From positions 1-34,162 of the forward strand of contig ASPC01000010.1 in the NCBI GenBank assembly GCA_000405345.1: 34,162 nucleotides of DNA, read 5' to 3'. Source of the stretch: Atribacteria bacterium SCGC AAA255-N14. GTDB taxonomy: Bacteria; Atribacterota; JS1; SB-45; 34-128. Below, piece by piece: positions 1 to 8,125 of the stretch; positions within the stretch are counted from its first letter, which is position 1, and every line of letters begins with the position of its first letter. The position numbers were made by a program, and so were the translations under genes. The notes beneath the pieces were generated by a model that saw only the letters and a list, made by a program, of their open reading frames with translations, did not search any database and was not told the DNA's origin.

Positions 1-1396
1 TTCCATCTCTAATAATTATAGTGTCATCAGGGCTTGCTGCATCTACCGCTGATTGGATAGTTGAGCAATTATCTGGCACATAAAGGGTCTTATCCCATTC
101 CAAATTAACCTCTCCTGAAATAGTTGGTACTGTAGATGGTTTTTCTTTTTCCTTAACATTAATATCTTCTATCCTATCCTCATCAACTAACCCAGAACCT
201 AAATCAACATTTGTATTCCAATCACCATCCGGTGTTTGGTAAGTACAGAAGAAATGATGATCTCCCACTTTATTTAAAGTAAGAGTTCCTTGATAATTAT
301 AAGATTTGGATGTTTCAAGTGTGATGTTTTGTCTAAGGGTAAAATCTGAAACGTGATTATCAGGGTCTCTCCCTCCTACAGTTAATACACTAAATTTGAT
401 AGGGAGTGTACCTTGGTTAGTAATTGTAAATTCGGCATTGATTATGTCCCCCACTTGATAAGGAGAAGGAGGGGCTATTTTTAAAGGGGAAGTAATAATG
501 GGATGAGGTTCAGATCCTAATGCATAAAGAAGAAGCATTTTCAGACTTTCTCGTTGTTGACTTTTAAAATCTGCATCCAATTCATTTTCCGCTATGTGAT
601 CTCCATACCTATTCCATAGAGATTTAAAATGTTCCTCTATAGCCTTTCTTATTTCTTTCCATTTCTCAGGGGGTAATAAGAGGAATATATGATTTATATA
701 AGATTCTGGTAGTTGCGTCCAAGCATCAGTATGACCGTAATTAGATGGCTCATTACGAAATTTTATATAAGACCAAAATGCTTTTTCATACCACACCTCG
801 TTTAACCTAGTAATACTAGTTTTTATTATACTAAGGCCACAAAACAGACCCAGAGTGCTTATTCCAATACTCAGAGTAGGAGCTGCCATCGCAGTACATG
901 TAGCCTCAATGATTTTTTTAAGGAGTAATTTGCTTAATTGAGATTTCCAGTCTGCAAGATTCTCGCCAAGTTTACTGAAATATTCACCATTTGCTTGACC
1001 AGGTGAACCCGTCTTTATACCCATTTCTACTAGCTCTTTTTCGTTTATAGCATTAAGGATATATCTTCCATAAGTTAAGTTACCTAATTCATCTTTTTTT
1101 ATATCTGCATCTAATATTTTCATCACTTGCTGAGTTATCTCTATCTTCTTGTTTAAAGCATCTAATAACTCTTCAGAACCAGTATAACCACTATAATAAA
1201 GACTGAATATTTCGTTATAATAAGACAAATTAGGGTCATCATAAATGCGTAGTTCTGTGATAATTCTCTGGAGATCCTGCGCATCAACTTTATTGCCCCA
1301 TAACGCAGCGCATGCTGGCATAGAAATAAATAATAACAAAAGAATGGTAATTATTATTAATTTAATACTTTTTGGGGGGAATATTCGAAAATTCAT
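1..1396 (-). CDS. Secreted protein with beta-helix start, 3'-truncated by window edge
   Basis: I do not recognise a named family for the whole protein. The reading frame opens at ATG 1396, with GAGGTGG 7 nt upstream, and stays open to the window edge (465 codons seen), so the C-terminus is missing. Residues 1-31 look like a signal peptide (basic start, hydrophobic stretch LIIITILLLLFI, then PACA-A). Residues about 35-290 are mostly helical and unassigned, with a hydrophobic segment near 160-190. Residues about 300-390 (FTITNQGTLPIKFSVLTVGG and following) resemble a CARDB/Ig-like extracellular domain. After a charged linker the last visible residues, TIQSAVDAASPDDTIIIRDG, are the typical opening of right-handed parallel beta-helix (NosD/pectin-lyase-like) proteins. 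I infer an exported or surface-bound protein. It lies directly behind a tandem glycine riboswitch, which is unusual for such a product. Confidence 0.8.
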   Translation of the reverse strand, partial: MNFRIFPPKSIKLIIITILLLLFISMPACAALWGNKVDAQDLQRIITELRIYDDPNLSYYNEIFSLYYSGYTGSEELLDALNKKIEITQQVMKILDADIKKDELGNLTYGRYILNAINEKELVEMGIKTGSPGQANGEYFSKLGENLADWKSQLSKLLLKKIIEATCTAMAAPTLSIGISTLGLFCGLSIIKTSITRLNEVWYEKAFWSYIKFRNEPSNYGHTDAWTQLPESYINHIFLLLPPEKWKEIRKAIEEHFKSLWNRYGDHIAENELDADFKSQQRESLKMLLLYALGSEPHPIITSPLKIAPPSPYQVGDIINAEFTITNQGTLPIKFSVLTVGGRDPDNHVSDFTLRQNITLETSKSYNYQGTLTLNKVGDHHFFCTYQTPDGDWNTNVDLGSGLVDEDRIEDINVKEKEKPSTVPTISGEVNLEWDKTLYVPDNCSTIQSAVDAASPDDTIIIRDG

Positions 1397-1421
1397 TCAA
1401 TAACCACCTCTTTTTAGAAAT

Positions 1422-1467
1422 AAAAAAAACAGAATAAGAAAACAATTATATTACTCTCTTACTCTGT
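1422..1467 (-). terminator. Riboswitch-controlled intrinsic terminator
   Basis: On the minus strand ACAGAGTAAG (1467-1458) can pair with CTTATTCTGT (1438-1429; one G-U pair), followed directly by seven T. The 5' arm contains CAGAGT, which is also the 3' strand of P1 of the second glycine aptamer (ACTCTG at 1590-1585 with CAGAGT at 1466-1461). The two pairings exclude each other. Glycine binding, which stabilises P1, should therefore prevent termination: an ON switch for the downstream secreted protein. The strands are seen in the sequence; the regulatory direction is inferred. Confidence 0.8.
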
Positions 1468-1696
1468 CCTTTTACCTGAAAGATTCTTCCTATGTAATTA
1501 GGAAATAGCTCTCTTAGTAAACTCTGCTGGGTTTTCCTAAAAATTAGGAGTTGCCCCTTCGGTGCTTTTTTGTATAAAGCTCTCCAGAGTTCTGTCCGGT
1601 AACAGTCCTTTTGCCTGAAAGTTTGGATACTTTTGGTATCTTGCCCCTTCGGTGCTTTTTCTTTTATAATGGAAAGAAAAAGTCTCTCCTGTTACC
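1461..1696 (-). promoter_or_regulatory. Tandem glycine riboswitch (two aptamers)
   Basis: Two copies of the glycine aptamer core lie in tandem. Aptamer 1 (1696-1598) has a perfect 8-bp P1 (GGTAACAG/CTGTTACC), GGAGAG, then GCACCGAAGGGGCAA and CAGGCAAAAGGAC. Aptamer 2 (1590-1461) has P1 ACTCTG/CAGAGT, GGAGAG, GCACCGAAGGGGCAA and CAGGTAAAAGGAC. The linker between them is only 7 nt. These are the hallmark conserved segments of the family, which normally controls gcvT operons or glycine/alanine transporters. Here the next gene downstream encodes a putative secreted beta-helix protein. A possible -10 (TATAAT, 1739-1734) precedes the RNA, but I see no good -35. Confidence 0.93.
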
Positions 1697-1733
1697 TTCA
1701 TACAGGTTACAATATTTAATTTTAGGTTAAGTA

Positions 1734-1739
1734 ATTATA
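1734..1739 (-). promoter_or_regulatory. Possible -10 box for the glycine riboswitch transcript
   Basis: A TATAAT lies 38 nt upstream of the first P1 strand and would start the RNA near 1727. No convincing -35 hexamer sits 16-18 nt further upstream, so this is a weak call. The rest of 1740-1984 is A/T-rich and shows no gene or structure I can support. Confidence 0.35.
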
Positions 1740-1984
1740 GAAGATTGATGGTTGGATGGTTAGTATAGTTAGGATGTGTGACTTAGTGGGTCTCTTGGGG
1801 TAGAGAAAGAGTGCTACTCTTATGCTAAATCTTAGATAATTGAGCTTTTTCTTTTAGTATAATGATATTATAAATATTGCACTTAGATAGAAAAATTGAT
1901 TGATTTAATATTTTGTAACACACTATTTACTTTATACAACAAGTCTATTCAAAAACCCTTCTTTCTTATAAAAATAATTTATAA

Positions 1985-2024
1985 AAAATAAAAAAAGCCC
2001 TTCAGTATAATCGCTGAAAGGCTT
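1985..2024 (-). terminator. Terminator of the smpB-ssrA transcript
   Basis: Minus-strand hairpin AAGCCTTTCAG / CTGAAGGGCTT (arms 2024-2014 and 2005-1995) followed by a run of seven T and more A/T-rich sequence. It begins 15 nt after the tmRNA CCA end. Confidence 0.9.
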
Positions 2025-2038
2025 TGTTTGTAAGGATT

Positions 2039-2395
2039 TGGTGGAGGCGGCGAGATTCGAACTCGCGTCCAAAGATATTTCAGTAAGAACCGCTACGAGC
2101 ATAGTCTATGATTTGGTTCTCGCTCTTTTTACCTCCCATAGACAGGATGTAAATTGAGCCAGCCCTTAATTTTCTCTTTTACCTCCCAGGGCAGTAAGAT
2201 AAAAGATAGTCTACTTTATGTTACACCCATAAAGGTCTCGTAGACACAAGACCAGTATAGACGTGCAGCCTAATTAGGCTGCAAATGCTAATTGTTCGTT
2301 TCTAGCAATTAATGTTTTTCCACAGTTTTACGAGGACATGGAACCTCGACTCGCTGTTCTTACCTCTCTTATCCCTGTCGAAACCTATCGCCCCC
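2039..2395 (-). ncRNA. ssrA: tmRNA
   Basis: Transfer-messenger RNA that rescues stalled ribosomes together with SmpB. The 5' end GGGGGCGATAGGTTTCGAC and the 3' end GACGCGAGTTCGAATCTCG plus CGCCTCCACCA form the tRNA-like domain with a 7-bp acceptor (one G-T) and an encoded CCA. The tag reading frame at 2306-2274 can be read as ARNEQLAFAA followed by TAA; the stop lies inside the GCAGCC/GGCTGC hairpin, as is usual. The resume codon (GCT, 2306-2304) is inferred. Pseudoknot-rich sequence with two GGGAGGTAAAA segments follows the tag. The gene starts inside the smpB stop region, overlapping it by 11 nt. Confidence 0.95.
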
Positions 2396-2867
2396 ATTCT
2401 TTATTCTTTAACTCTCTTTCTACATCTCTTTGGGCATCTTTTTCAGCCATTGCTTGTCGTTTATCATACAATCTTTTTCCCTTAGCCAAAGCTAATTCGA
2501 TCTTGGCATGACCTCTTTTAAAATAAATTCGTAAAGGCACCAGGGTTAAACCTTTCTCTTCGACCTGTCCTTTTAAACGATTAATCTCTCGTTTATGCAC
2601 AAGCAATTTACGCTTCCTTATCGGGTCAACATTGAATATGTTACCAAAGGCATAAGGAGAAATATGCATACTCATTATAAAAAGTTCGTTATTTTCAAAT
2701 TGAGCAAAACTTTCCCGCAGGCTAACTTTGCTTTCTCTTAAAGATTTTACCTCTGTTCCTTTTAGAACCAACCCTACTTCGTAAGTATCTAATATATGAT
2801 ACTCATGTCGTGCTTTTCTGTTTACAGCTACATTTTTTACTTCATCTTTATTTTTGGCTGAACTCAT
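2385..2867 (-). CDS. smpB: SsrA-binding protein SmpB
   Basis: 160 aa, normal length for SmpB, the partner that delivers tmRNA to stalled ribosomes. Seen: NRKARHEYHI near residues 16-25, GLVLKGTEVKSLRESKVSL in the beta-barrel core (32-50), and the C-terminal GKRLYDKR (130-137) that begins the basic helix entering the mRNA channel. The start ATG 2867 has GAGGG 7 nt upstream and a strong promoter 26-54 nt upstream. The last codons (TGG GGG CGA TAG) are also the first bases of ssrA, so the two genes overlap by 11 nt and are almost certainly on one primary transcript. That forces processing of the mRNA to release tmRNA. Confidence 0.97.
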   Translation of the reverse strand: MSSAKNKDEVKNVAVNRKARHEYHILDTYEVGLVLKGTEVKSLRESKVSLRESFAQFENNELFIMSMHISPYAFGNIFNVDPIRKRKLLVHKREINRLKGQVEEKGLTLVPLRIYFKRGHAKIELALAKGKRLYDKRQAMAEKDAQRDVERELKNKEWGR

Positions 2868-2892
2868 ACTTTTTCCCTCAACTTGCAGTTAA

Positions 2893-2921
2893 ATTATAGC
2901 ATAAATGAGGGGAGTTTTCAA
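2893..2921 (-). promoter_or_regulatory. Promoter of smpB-ssrA
   Basis: TTGAAA (2921-2916), a 17-nt spacer, TATAAT (2898-2893) with an extended TG dinucleotide before the -10. Expected transcript start is about 2886, leaving a short 5' leader before the smpB ribosome-binding site. Confidence 0.85.
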
Positions 2922-2949
2922 TAAGAAGATTAGGAAGAAGATAGGAGTA

Positions 2950-3127
2950 GGAGCCTAATTCGTATCTCGTGAATCGTACCTCGCGTTCTTGCATATAGCA
3001 TAAAGCGTTTAGTGGATAGAATATAGTGGAAAACAAAAAACTGATAAAATAATTATTTTTATCATTTACCTATTATATATTATCGTCCTTCTCTTTATAT
3101 AGCTAATAATTCTTATTGACTTTAGAT
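2950..3127. repeat. Gap with degenerate short tandem repeat
   Basis: The unit CTAATTCGTATCTCGTGAATCGTACCTCG-like repeat at 2955-2984 (CGTATCTCGTGAATCGTACC is its core) recurs almost unchanged at 32891-32929. The remainder of the gap (to 3127) is A/T-rich with no gene and no clear terminator for the dehydrogenase gene. Confidence 0.6.
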
Positions 3128-4207
3128 CTACAAGTATATTCTCCTTCCAGTAATTGACGATTCTTTAATTGCTTCAACAACTCGAAGAGTTTCTGTAGCA
3201 TCATATGCTGTGATTCTTGATTCGGCCTTGCCTTTTATTAACTCGCAAAAATGCTTTAGCTCTTCTTCAATGATATCAAAACAATCAACCGGAAGATTTT
3301 GCCGTTTAAAGGGTTTATGCCACCCTTCTCCCAAATTTTTATCATAAGAGAACAATTCCATGGATGGAAACGCAAGACTGGCTTTTTTACCAAAGAAAAA
3401 ATAACAATTAAAATTACTTGGATAGAAGAAAGAATACTCTTGTGTACAAGCTTCATAATACCAGGGGGAAGGAGAATTATCTGTTAAAAAAATTGTTGCT
3501 ATAGCCCCATTTTTAAATCTAAGATTAATAACACCTGAATCCTCTACTTCATTTCCTCTAAATTCATTAGTTACATATGCTTGAACCATATCTATATCGC
3601 CAATAATATAGCGAAGGTCATCTACATCATGAATGGTATTGATCAATAACGGGCCACCGCTTTCTTTATCTATTCTCCAGGAACGCGTAAAATAATCATC
3701 AGGTTTTTTTGCAGCCCAAATAACATTAACTCCGATAATATCTCCTAATGTGCCTTTCTTAACTGCTTCTTTGGCGCGGTTTATTTGCTTTGAAAATCTT
3801 CGGTGATGACCCACCATAAATTTAATTTGGGATTTTTCTACAATTTCGTTTATTTTTTCTGCATCAGAAACATTGCAAGCGATAGGCTTTTCAAGCAACA
3901 AATTTATTCCTCTATTAGCAGTTTCTTTTGTTACTTCTAAATGTAAATTATTCGGTAAAGCAGCAATTACTCCATCTAATTCTTCTCCTACGTCATTTAA
4001 TAGATCTTTATAATCCTTATAAATTTTGACACCTAATAATTTTGATTTCTCGCTCACTTCCGATTCATTTACACTGTATGATTTTAAAGCCGTCTCAATG
4101 GACAAATCTGCCACTGCCACTAGTTTGGCAAAATTGCAATTTATTAATCGTTTTACAAATTTATAGCCGTGAGAAAGTCCTAACACAGCAAGTTTTGGAG
4201 AAGACAT
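3128..4207 (-). CDS. Gfo/Idh/MocA-family dehydrogenase
   Basis: 359 aa NAD(P)-dependent sugar or polyol dehydrogenase-like protein; the substrate is not predictable. N-terminal Rossmann domain (KLAVLGLSHG, residues 5-14; the glycine motif is loose), DGVIAALPNNLHLEV (78-92), the family signature EKPIACN (106-112), HHRRF (134-138), and the C-terminal-domain motif INTIHDVDDLR (189-199) with the usual His193/Asp197 pair. I chose ATG 4207 because GAGGAA stands 7-8 nt before it; an in-frame TTG at 4222 has no ribosome-binding site. That Shine-Dalgarno overlaps the stop codon of an alcohol dehydrogenase remnant just upstream, so the gene was probably once translationally coupled to a full copy. Confidence 0.9.
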   Translation of the reverse strand: MSSPKLAVLGLSHGYKFVKRLINCNFAKLVAVADLSIETALKSYSVNESEVSEKSKLLGVKIYKDYKDLLNDVGEELDGVIAALPNNLHLEVTKETANRGINLLLEKPIACNVSDAEKINEIVEKSQIKFMVGHHRRFSKQINRAKEAVKKGTLGDIIGVNVIWAAKKPDDYFTRSWRIDKESGGPLLINTIHDVDDLRYIIGDIDMVQAYVTNEFRGNEVEDSGVINLRFKNGAIATIFLTDNSPSPWYYEACTQEYSFFYPSNFNCYFFFGKKASLAFPSMELFSYDKNLGEGWHKPFKRQNLPVDCFDIIEEELKHFCELIKGKAESRITAYDATETLRVVEAIKESSITGRRIYL

Positions 4208-4218
4208 TGAACTATTCC

Positions 4219-4305
4219 TCAATTTTCAAATATAATTGCTCCCTCAGTTCCTTCCTTAAAGATTCTTATTGCCTCTTCTGCTTGTTCTAAAGGAAAACTC
4301 CTGGT
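4219..4305 (-). pseudogene. 3'-end remnant of a zinc alcohol dehydrogenase gene
   Basis: 87 nt that match the last 87 nt of the intact dehydrogenase gene (7129-7043) with only three mismatches. It encodes SFPLEQAEEAIRIFKEGTEG and AIIFEN, then TGA at the same place. Homology stops sharply on both sides: upstream at CTGGT (4301-4305) and downstream just after the stop codon. This is the scar of a recent duplication, recombination or deletion. Confidence 0.88.
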
Positions 4306-4358
4306 AAAATTATCTAACTAAAAATAAGTAAAATATATATCCAGCATATATTGCTGTT

Positions 4359-5606
4359 CTACCTATATAAAACTTGTCCATTTTTCATGACAAAATCTAT
4401 ATTTTGCAGAACCTTAATATCATCTAATGGATTTCCTTTAAAGGCTATGATGTCAGCCACTTTATTGTATTCGATTGTACCAGTTATGTTATCAACCCCA
4501 ATGGCTTCAGCGCTGTTTTTTGTTCCCGATATAATAGCCTGCATTGGTTTCATTCCCCACTCAACCGCTAATTCGAATTCCTTAGCAAATTGATCTTGAG
4601 GGTGAGTGGGATATCCTATCAAATCTGAACCCAAGGCATATTTGATTCCCTTCTCTATATTTTTTTTAAAATCCTTCTTCATAGCATCCAAATGAATTCT
4701 ATATATTTCTTTTCGTTTTAAGGAATAATGATACTTTTTTTCAGCTTTGATGTGGAAAACAATTTGCGAAATAGTACTTACGATCATTTTTTTTGTTTTT
4801 AAAATTTTATTTCTAGTTTCTTCATCAATACCGTACCCATGATTTATTACATCTACTCCGTTATCAATGGCAAGCTGGACAGATGCATCACCTATACAAT
4901 GTGCTGATACTTTTAACTCATTTAAATGAGCTTCTTCCACAACTGCCCTAACTTCCTCAGCACTGTAAGCTGCTACTGTCGTATAAGGATTATCTCCCCA
5001 AATATGATTAATATCATCGATCTTTCCTTTGGAAAGACCTATTTTAATAATATTTGCACCCTGACGAATACGTTCTCTAACTTTTTTACGAACCTCATCA
5101 ACACCGTCTGCAAATATACCTGACTTGTTAACGAGATCCATTGGAATATCAAGATAATCCCACGTCCCTCCTGTGGAACAAATAAATTCTCCAGCACAAA
5201 TTATATGAGGCCCTTTAATATATCCTGCATCTATTGACTGTTTTAATACAGGAGAAATAGAAGAACCCTGACAACATGCTGTAGTTACACCCGCTTTCAA
5301 CATTTTCTCTGCCTCATTTGAGGCTCTTAAAATTCTTGACTCCTCCGATTCAACAAATTTCTTTTTTACATCAGTACTTGGAACTCCAAAGAAATGCATG
5401 TGAGCATCAATTAAACCCGGCATGACTGTTTTATCACGTAAATCAAATACTTCTACACTCTTTGGTATACTAGAATTTTTTGCTTTAGATATTCTTTGAA
5501 TTTTGTCATTTTGGATTAATATATGCATATTTTCTCTTGCTTCAAAATATTTTCCATCAATTAATAATCCAGCTTTTATTAATTTAGTTTGTTTTTGATG
5601 ATTCAA
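4359..5606 (-). CDS. Metal-dependent amidohydrolase (imidazolonepropionase/prolidase-like)
   Basis: 415 aa from the proposed TTG start at 5606, which has GGAGAGAG 7 nt upstream. An in-frame ATG at 5645 has no ribosome-binding site and lies in A/T-rich DNA. Typical cyclic amidohydrolase layout: small N-terminal beta domain; VMPGLIDAHMHFFG with metal ligands His69/His71; NIIKIG with Lys188, probably the carboxylated bridging lysine; His236 (SAHCIGD); His256 (INHGYG); catalytic Asp328 (ALGSD); C-terminal GTIEYNKVADIIAFKGNPLDD closing the beta domain. No signal peptide, so cytosolic. The family cleaves amide bonds in dipeptides, hydantoin-like rings or acyl amino acids; the substrate here is unknown. 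It lies downstream of the broken dctP, suggesting it acts on an imported compound. Confidence 0.88.
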   Translation of the reverse strand: MNHQKQTKLIKAGLLIDGKYFEARENMHILIQNDKIQRISKAKNSSIPKSVEVFDLRDKTVMPGLIDAHMHFFGVPSTDVKKKFVESEESRILRASNEAEKMLKAGVTTACCQGSSISPVLKQSIDAGYIKGPHIICAGEFICSTGGTWDYLDIPMDLVNKSGIFADGVDEVRKKVRERIRQGANIIKIGLSKGKIDDINHIWGDNPYTTVAAYSAEEVRAVVEEAHLNELKVSAHCIGDASVQLAIDNGVDVINHGYGIDEETRNKILKTKKMIVSTISQIVFHIKAEKKYHYSLKRKEIYRIHLDAMKKDFKKNIEKGIKYALGSDLIGYPTHPQDQFAKEFELAVEWGMKPMQAIISGTKNSAEAIGVDNITGTIEYNKVADIIAFKGNPLDDIKVLQNIDFVMKNGQVLYR

Positions 5607-5702
5607 AATTTTTCTCTCTCCATAAACTGATAATATAATATACATATATTAATTTTATAATATAATTTCTATTTATTTCTTTTTGTTTATTATAATTAGC
5701 TA

Positions 5703-5748
5703 CCAGATGCCCATTCTAAATATGATATTTAGGAGGAAGGGCATCTGG
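5703..5748. terminator. Hairpin after the second dctP (shared stem)
   Basis: Ten-bp perfect stem CCAGATGCCC (5703-5712) / GGGCATCTGG (5739-5748), with an inner stem CTAAATA/TATTTAG (5716-5722 / 5726-5732). It follows the broken dctP by about 65 nt. The same CAGATGCCC/GGGCATCTG stem occurs after the intact dctP at 10091-10145. There is no classical U-tract on the minus strand, so it may act as an mRNA-end stabiliser or partial terminator. Confidence 0.7.
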
Positions 5749-5814
5749 TTATTTAATATTTCTTTATCTTAATGGTCGTTTATTTATCCAACAATCTCTT
5801 TATTTTATTAAAAA

Positions 5815-6883
5815 TTAATTTTCTTCAACCACTTTATCGACAGCTTCTAACGCCTCATTAATTAAATCAATATTAATTTGGGTCTTTAGCCATTCAATTA
5901 CAGGTCCTTGTGTGGCTCTTTTAAATAGATCTTTTTCATCAGGGCTAAGTGCATATACTTCCATTCCTGCTTCCCTTAAAGTATCAATCCCCATAGCAGC
6001 GTTTAGTTGTGAAACACCACGCCCAACTAAGTTGGCAATTTCCGCAGCGTCTTGGACTATCTTCTGTAAATCTGAAGGTAAACTCTCAAAAAAATCATTA
6101 TTCATAAGGTAACTTTTAAAACCTTTTATTATAAAGATATTTATGCAGAATATTCAGCAAGATATCCTGATTGGCCTAATATTCCTGAACCTCTGCAAAA
6201 TTAGCAAAAATTATTGTACCCACGGGATTTTCCTGGCCATCAACAACACCACTTTCCAAAGCAGTATAACATTCGATCCAGGCAATTGGCGTAGGATTAG
6301 CACCTAGTGCTTTTACCATTGTAATAAATAAAGGACTCTCTTGTACTCTAATTTTTAATCCTTTCATATCTTCGGGAGTATGAATAGGTCTTACACTATT
6401 AGTAAAATTCCTATATCCTATTTCAGAGAATCCCAAATTTCTTAGGCCTGTTTCTTCGAATAATAATTGTGATAGCTTGTCTCCAAAAGCACCATCTAAT
6501 ACTTTATAAGCTACTTTTACATCAGGAAAAAAATATGGAATGTCTGTAATCATTGCGGGAGGGAAAAAACTCCCTACCACACCTGATGCAAGACCAGCTT
6601 CCAAAGACCCTGCCATGATAGCTTCTACATATTCGCGTTCACCACCAACAGCACCAGCACCAAACACTCTAACTTCTATTCTATCTCCGCTCCTGCTTTC
6701 GACAAGTTGTTTAAAGGTCATCGCAATAGCATGTTGATGCGCATCATATACATTTACAGCACTAGAATGGGCTATTTTTAATACATATTCACTTTCGGCT
6801 TGTACTGCACTTGCCCCCAGTTGTAGAAAAATAAAAATCAATAAAAAAACTAAATAGACAATTAAGGAATTACATTTTTTCAT
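5815..6883 (-). pseudogene. Broken TRAP solute-binding protein gene (dctP-like)
   Basis: Two pieces of one periplasmic TRAP receptor. The 5' piece (ATG 6883, AGTGAGG ahead; stop at 6176) has a signal peptide ending near VQA and aligns with the intact receptor up to EVQEY, including KGLKIRVQESPLF with the carboxylate-binding Arg. The 3' piece resumes at 6105 in another frame with NNDFFESLPSDLQKIVQDA and ends EALEAVDKVVEEN, matching the intact protein's C-terminus. Between the aligned parts are 82 nt where 51 would be expected, with stops in all relevant frames, and the segment equivalent to LTLDGHVYGVDWFVIS is not recognisable. An in-frame ATG at 6105 exists but has no evident ribosome-binding site. 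Probably non-functional; an assembly error cannot be excluded. Confidence 0.85.
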
Positions 6884-6980
6884 TTCAATAAACCTCACTT
6901 TTTATTTTTATAAATTTTTTAACTTGAATCATATATAAAACATTTGTTATCACATCTCTTCTCTTAATATAACAATAATA

Positions 6981-6998
6981 TTAATCTTGATTTTGCAT
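6981..6998 (-). CDS. Possible five-codon mini-ORF ahead of the second dctP
   Basis: ATG CAA AAT CAA GAT TAA, preceded by GGGAGGCAGGTAAGC. It lies about 98 nt before the dctP start. A comparable mini-ORF with a strong ribosome-binding site precedes the intact dctP. It may be chance or a translational control element. Confidence 0.2.
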   Translation of the reverse strand: MQNQD

Positions 6999-7042
6999 GC
7001 TTACCTGCCTCCCTCAATTAAAATATTTTTAATGTATAGCCC

Positions 7043-8074
7043 TCAATTTTCAAATATAATTGCTCCCTCAGTTCCTTCCTTAAAGACTCTGATAGCCTCT
7101 TCTGCTTGTTCTAAAGGAAAACTCCTGGTGATAATAGGTTCAGCCAGGACTTTATTAATTTCTATCCAACGCATCGCTCTTATAAAATGTTTAGTTAAAA
7201 GTGCAACATCTCCACAAATCGTTAATCCTTTTCTTATTACACTTAGAGGTGAAATTGTTGCTTCCGGATAAAGCCCAAAGGTAGAAATTCGTGCCTTGGG
7301 AGCAGCTAACTCAATAGCCATGGAAAAACATTTTGGCGAATTAGCAGTTTCAATGACAATATCTACGCCTCGACCTTTGGTTAAATCCTTTATTTTTTCA
7401 ATTGGATCTTCTTTGCTCCCATTGATGATAAAACTTGCGCCTAATTTTTCAGCAATTTCAAATCTTTTTTTATCTTGATCAAGACCTATAATAAAAATTT
7501 CTGAGACTCCTGATGCTTTTAAAGCTTGCAAATGAAAAAGTCCGATTTTCCCGGGACCAATAATAGCTGCTCTGTCCCCAAGTACAGGTTGAACATGTTC
7601 TAATGATCTAACTGTTAATCCAATAGGTTCCAGGCAAGAAACATTTTTGAAGGAAACGTTTTCTGGTAACTTATGAACTCCATTCTCTGGAACCGCTACA
7701 TATTCTGCAAAGGTACCATCACAGGTAATTCCTAAATGCTCCCAATCATGACACATATTTTTATTTCCCAATTTACAATCAATACATTGACCACAACCTC
7801 GCAAAGGCTCAATAGCCACTCGGTCACCAACGCTAAAATAATTCACTTCTTTACCGATATCGGCAATAATTCCGGCACCTTCATGTCCGAGAATCATTGG
7901 AATGGGTACAGGTTTCTTCCCAATATATTTATTATATAAAATAGAGATATCAGTACCACAAACAGCAGTTGCTTTCATTTGTACTAAAACATCACATGCT
8001 CCAATCTTCGGAACATCTACCTCCCTTACTTCATAAGCACCAGATTCTTCGCTGTATTTAACCAATGCTTTCAT
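7043..8074 (-). CDS. Zinc-dependent alcohol dehydrogenase (MDR superfamily)
   Basis: 343 aa, full length for a zinc MDR enzyme of the threonine/sorbitol dehydrogenase type. Catalytic zinc ligands: Cys39 (AVCGTD), the His64-Glu65 pair in GHEGAG and Glu149 (CLEPIG). Structural zinc: Cys94, 97, 100 and 108 in GCGQCIDCKLGNKNMC. Rossmann motif IIGPGKIGLF at 172-180. Oxidises a secondary alcohol with NAD(P); the exact substrate is not predictable. ATG 8074 has GGAGGAG 7 nt upstream. It sits 51 nt after the DctM stop, so it is probably in the transporter operon and acts on the imported compound. Its 3' end is duplicated at 4219-4305. Confidence 0.93.
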   Translation of the reverse strand: MKALVKYSEESGAYEVREVDVPKIGACDVLVQMKATAVCGTDISILYNKYIGKKPVPIPMILGHEGAGIIADIGKEVNYFSVGDRVAIEPLRGCGQCIDCKLGNKNMCHDWEHLGITCDGTFAEYVAVPENGVHKLPENVSFKNVSCLEPIGLTVRSLEHVQPVLGDRAAIIGPGKIGLFHLQALKASGVSEIFIIGLDQDKKRFEIAEKLGASFIINGSKEDPIEKIKDLTKGRGVDIVIETANSPKCFSMAIELAAPKARISTFGLYPEATISPLSVIRKGLTICGDVALLTKHFIRAMRWIEINKVLAEPIITRSFPLEQAEEAIRVFKEGTEGAIIFEN

Positions 8075-8125
8075 ATCATCACTCCTCCAAAAAATAATTT
8101 TAAACTCAATAGATATATATTATCA

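Noticed and set aside
4042..4590. Plus-strand open frames across the catabolic genes
   Set aside because: They lie opposite well-recognised minus-strand genes, lack ribosome-binding sites and show no family motif; the same holds for other plus-strand frames in the window.
5607..5645. Amidohydrolase start at ATG 5645
   Set aside because: No ribosome-binding site there, while GGAGAGAG lies inside this stretch at correct distance from TTG 5606.
6105..6178. Programmed frameshift joining the two dctP halves
   Set aside because: The gap is 82 nt with several stops and lacks recognisable receptor sequence; a single frameshift cannot restore the protein.
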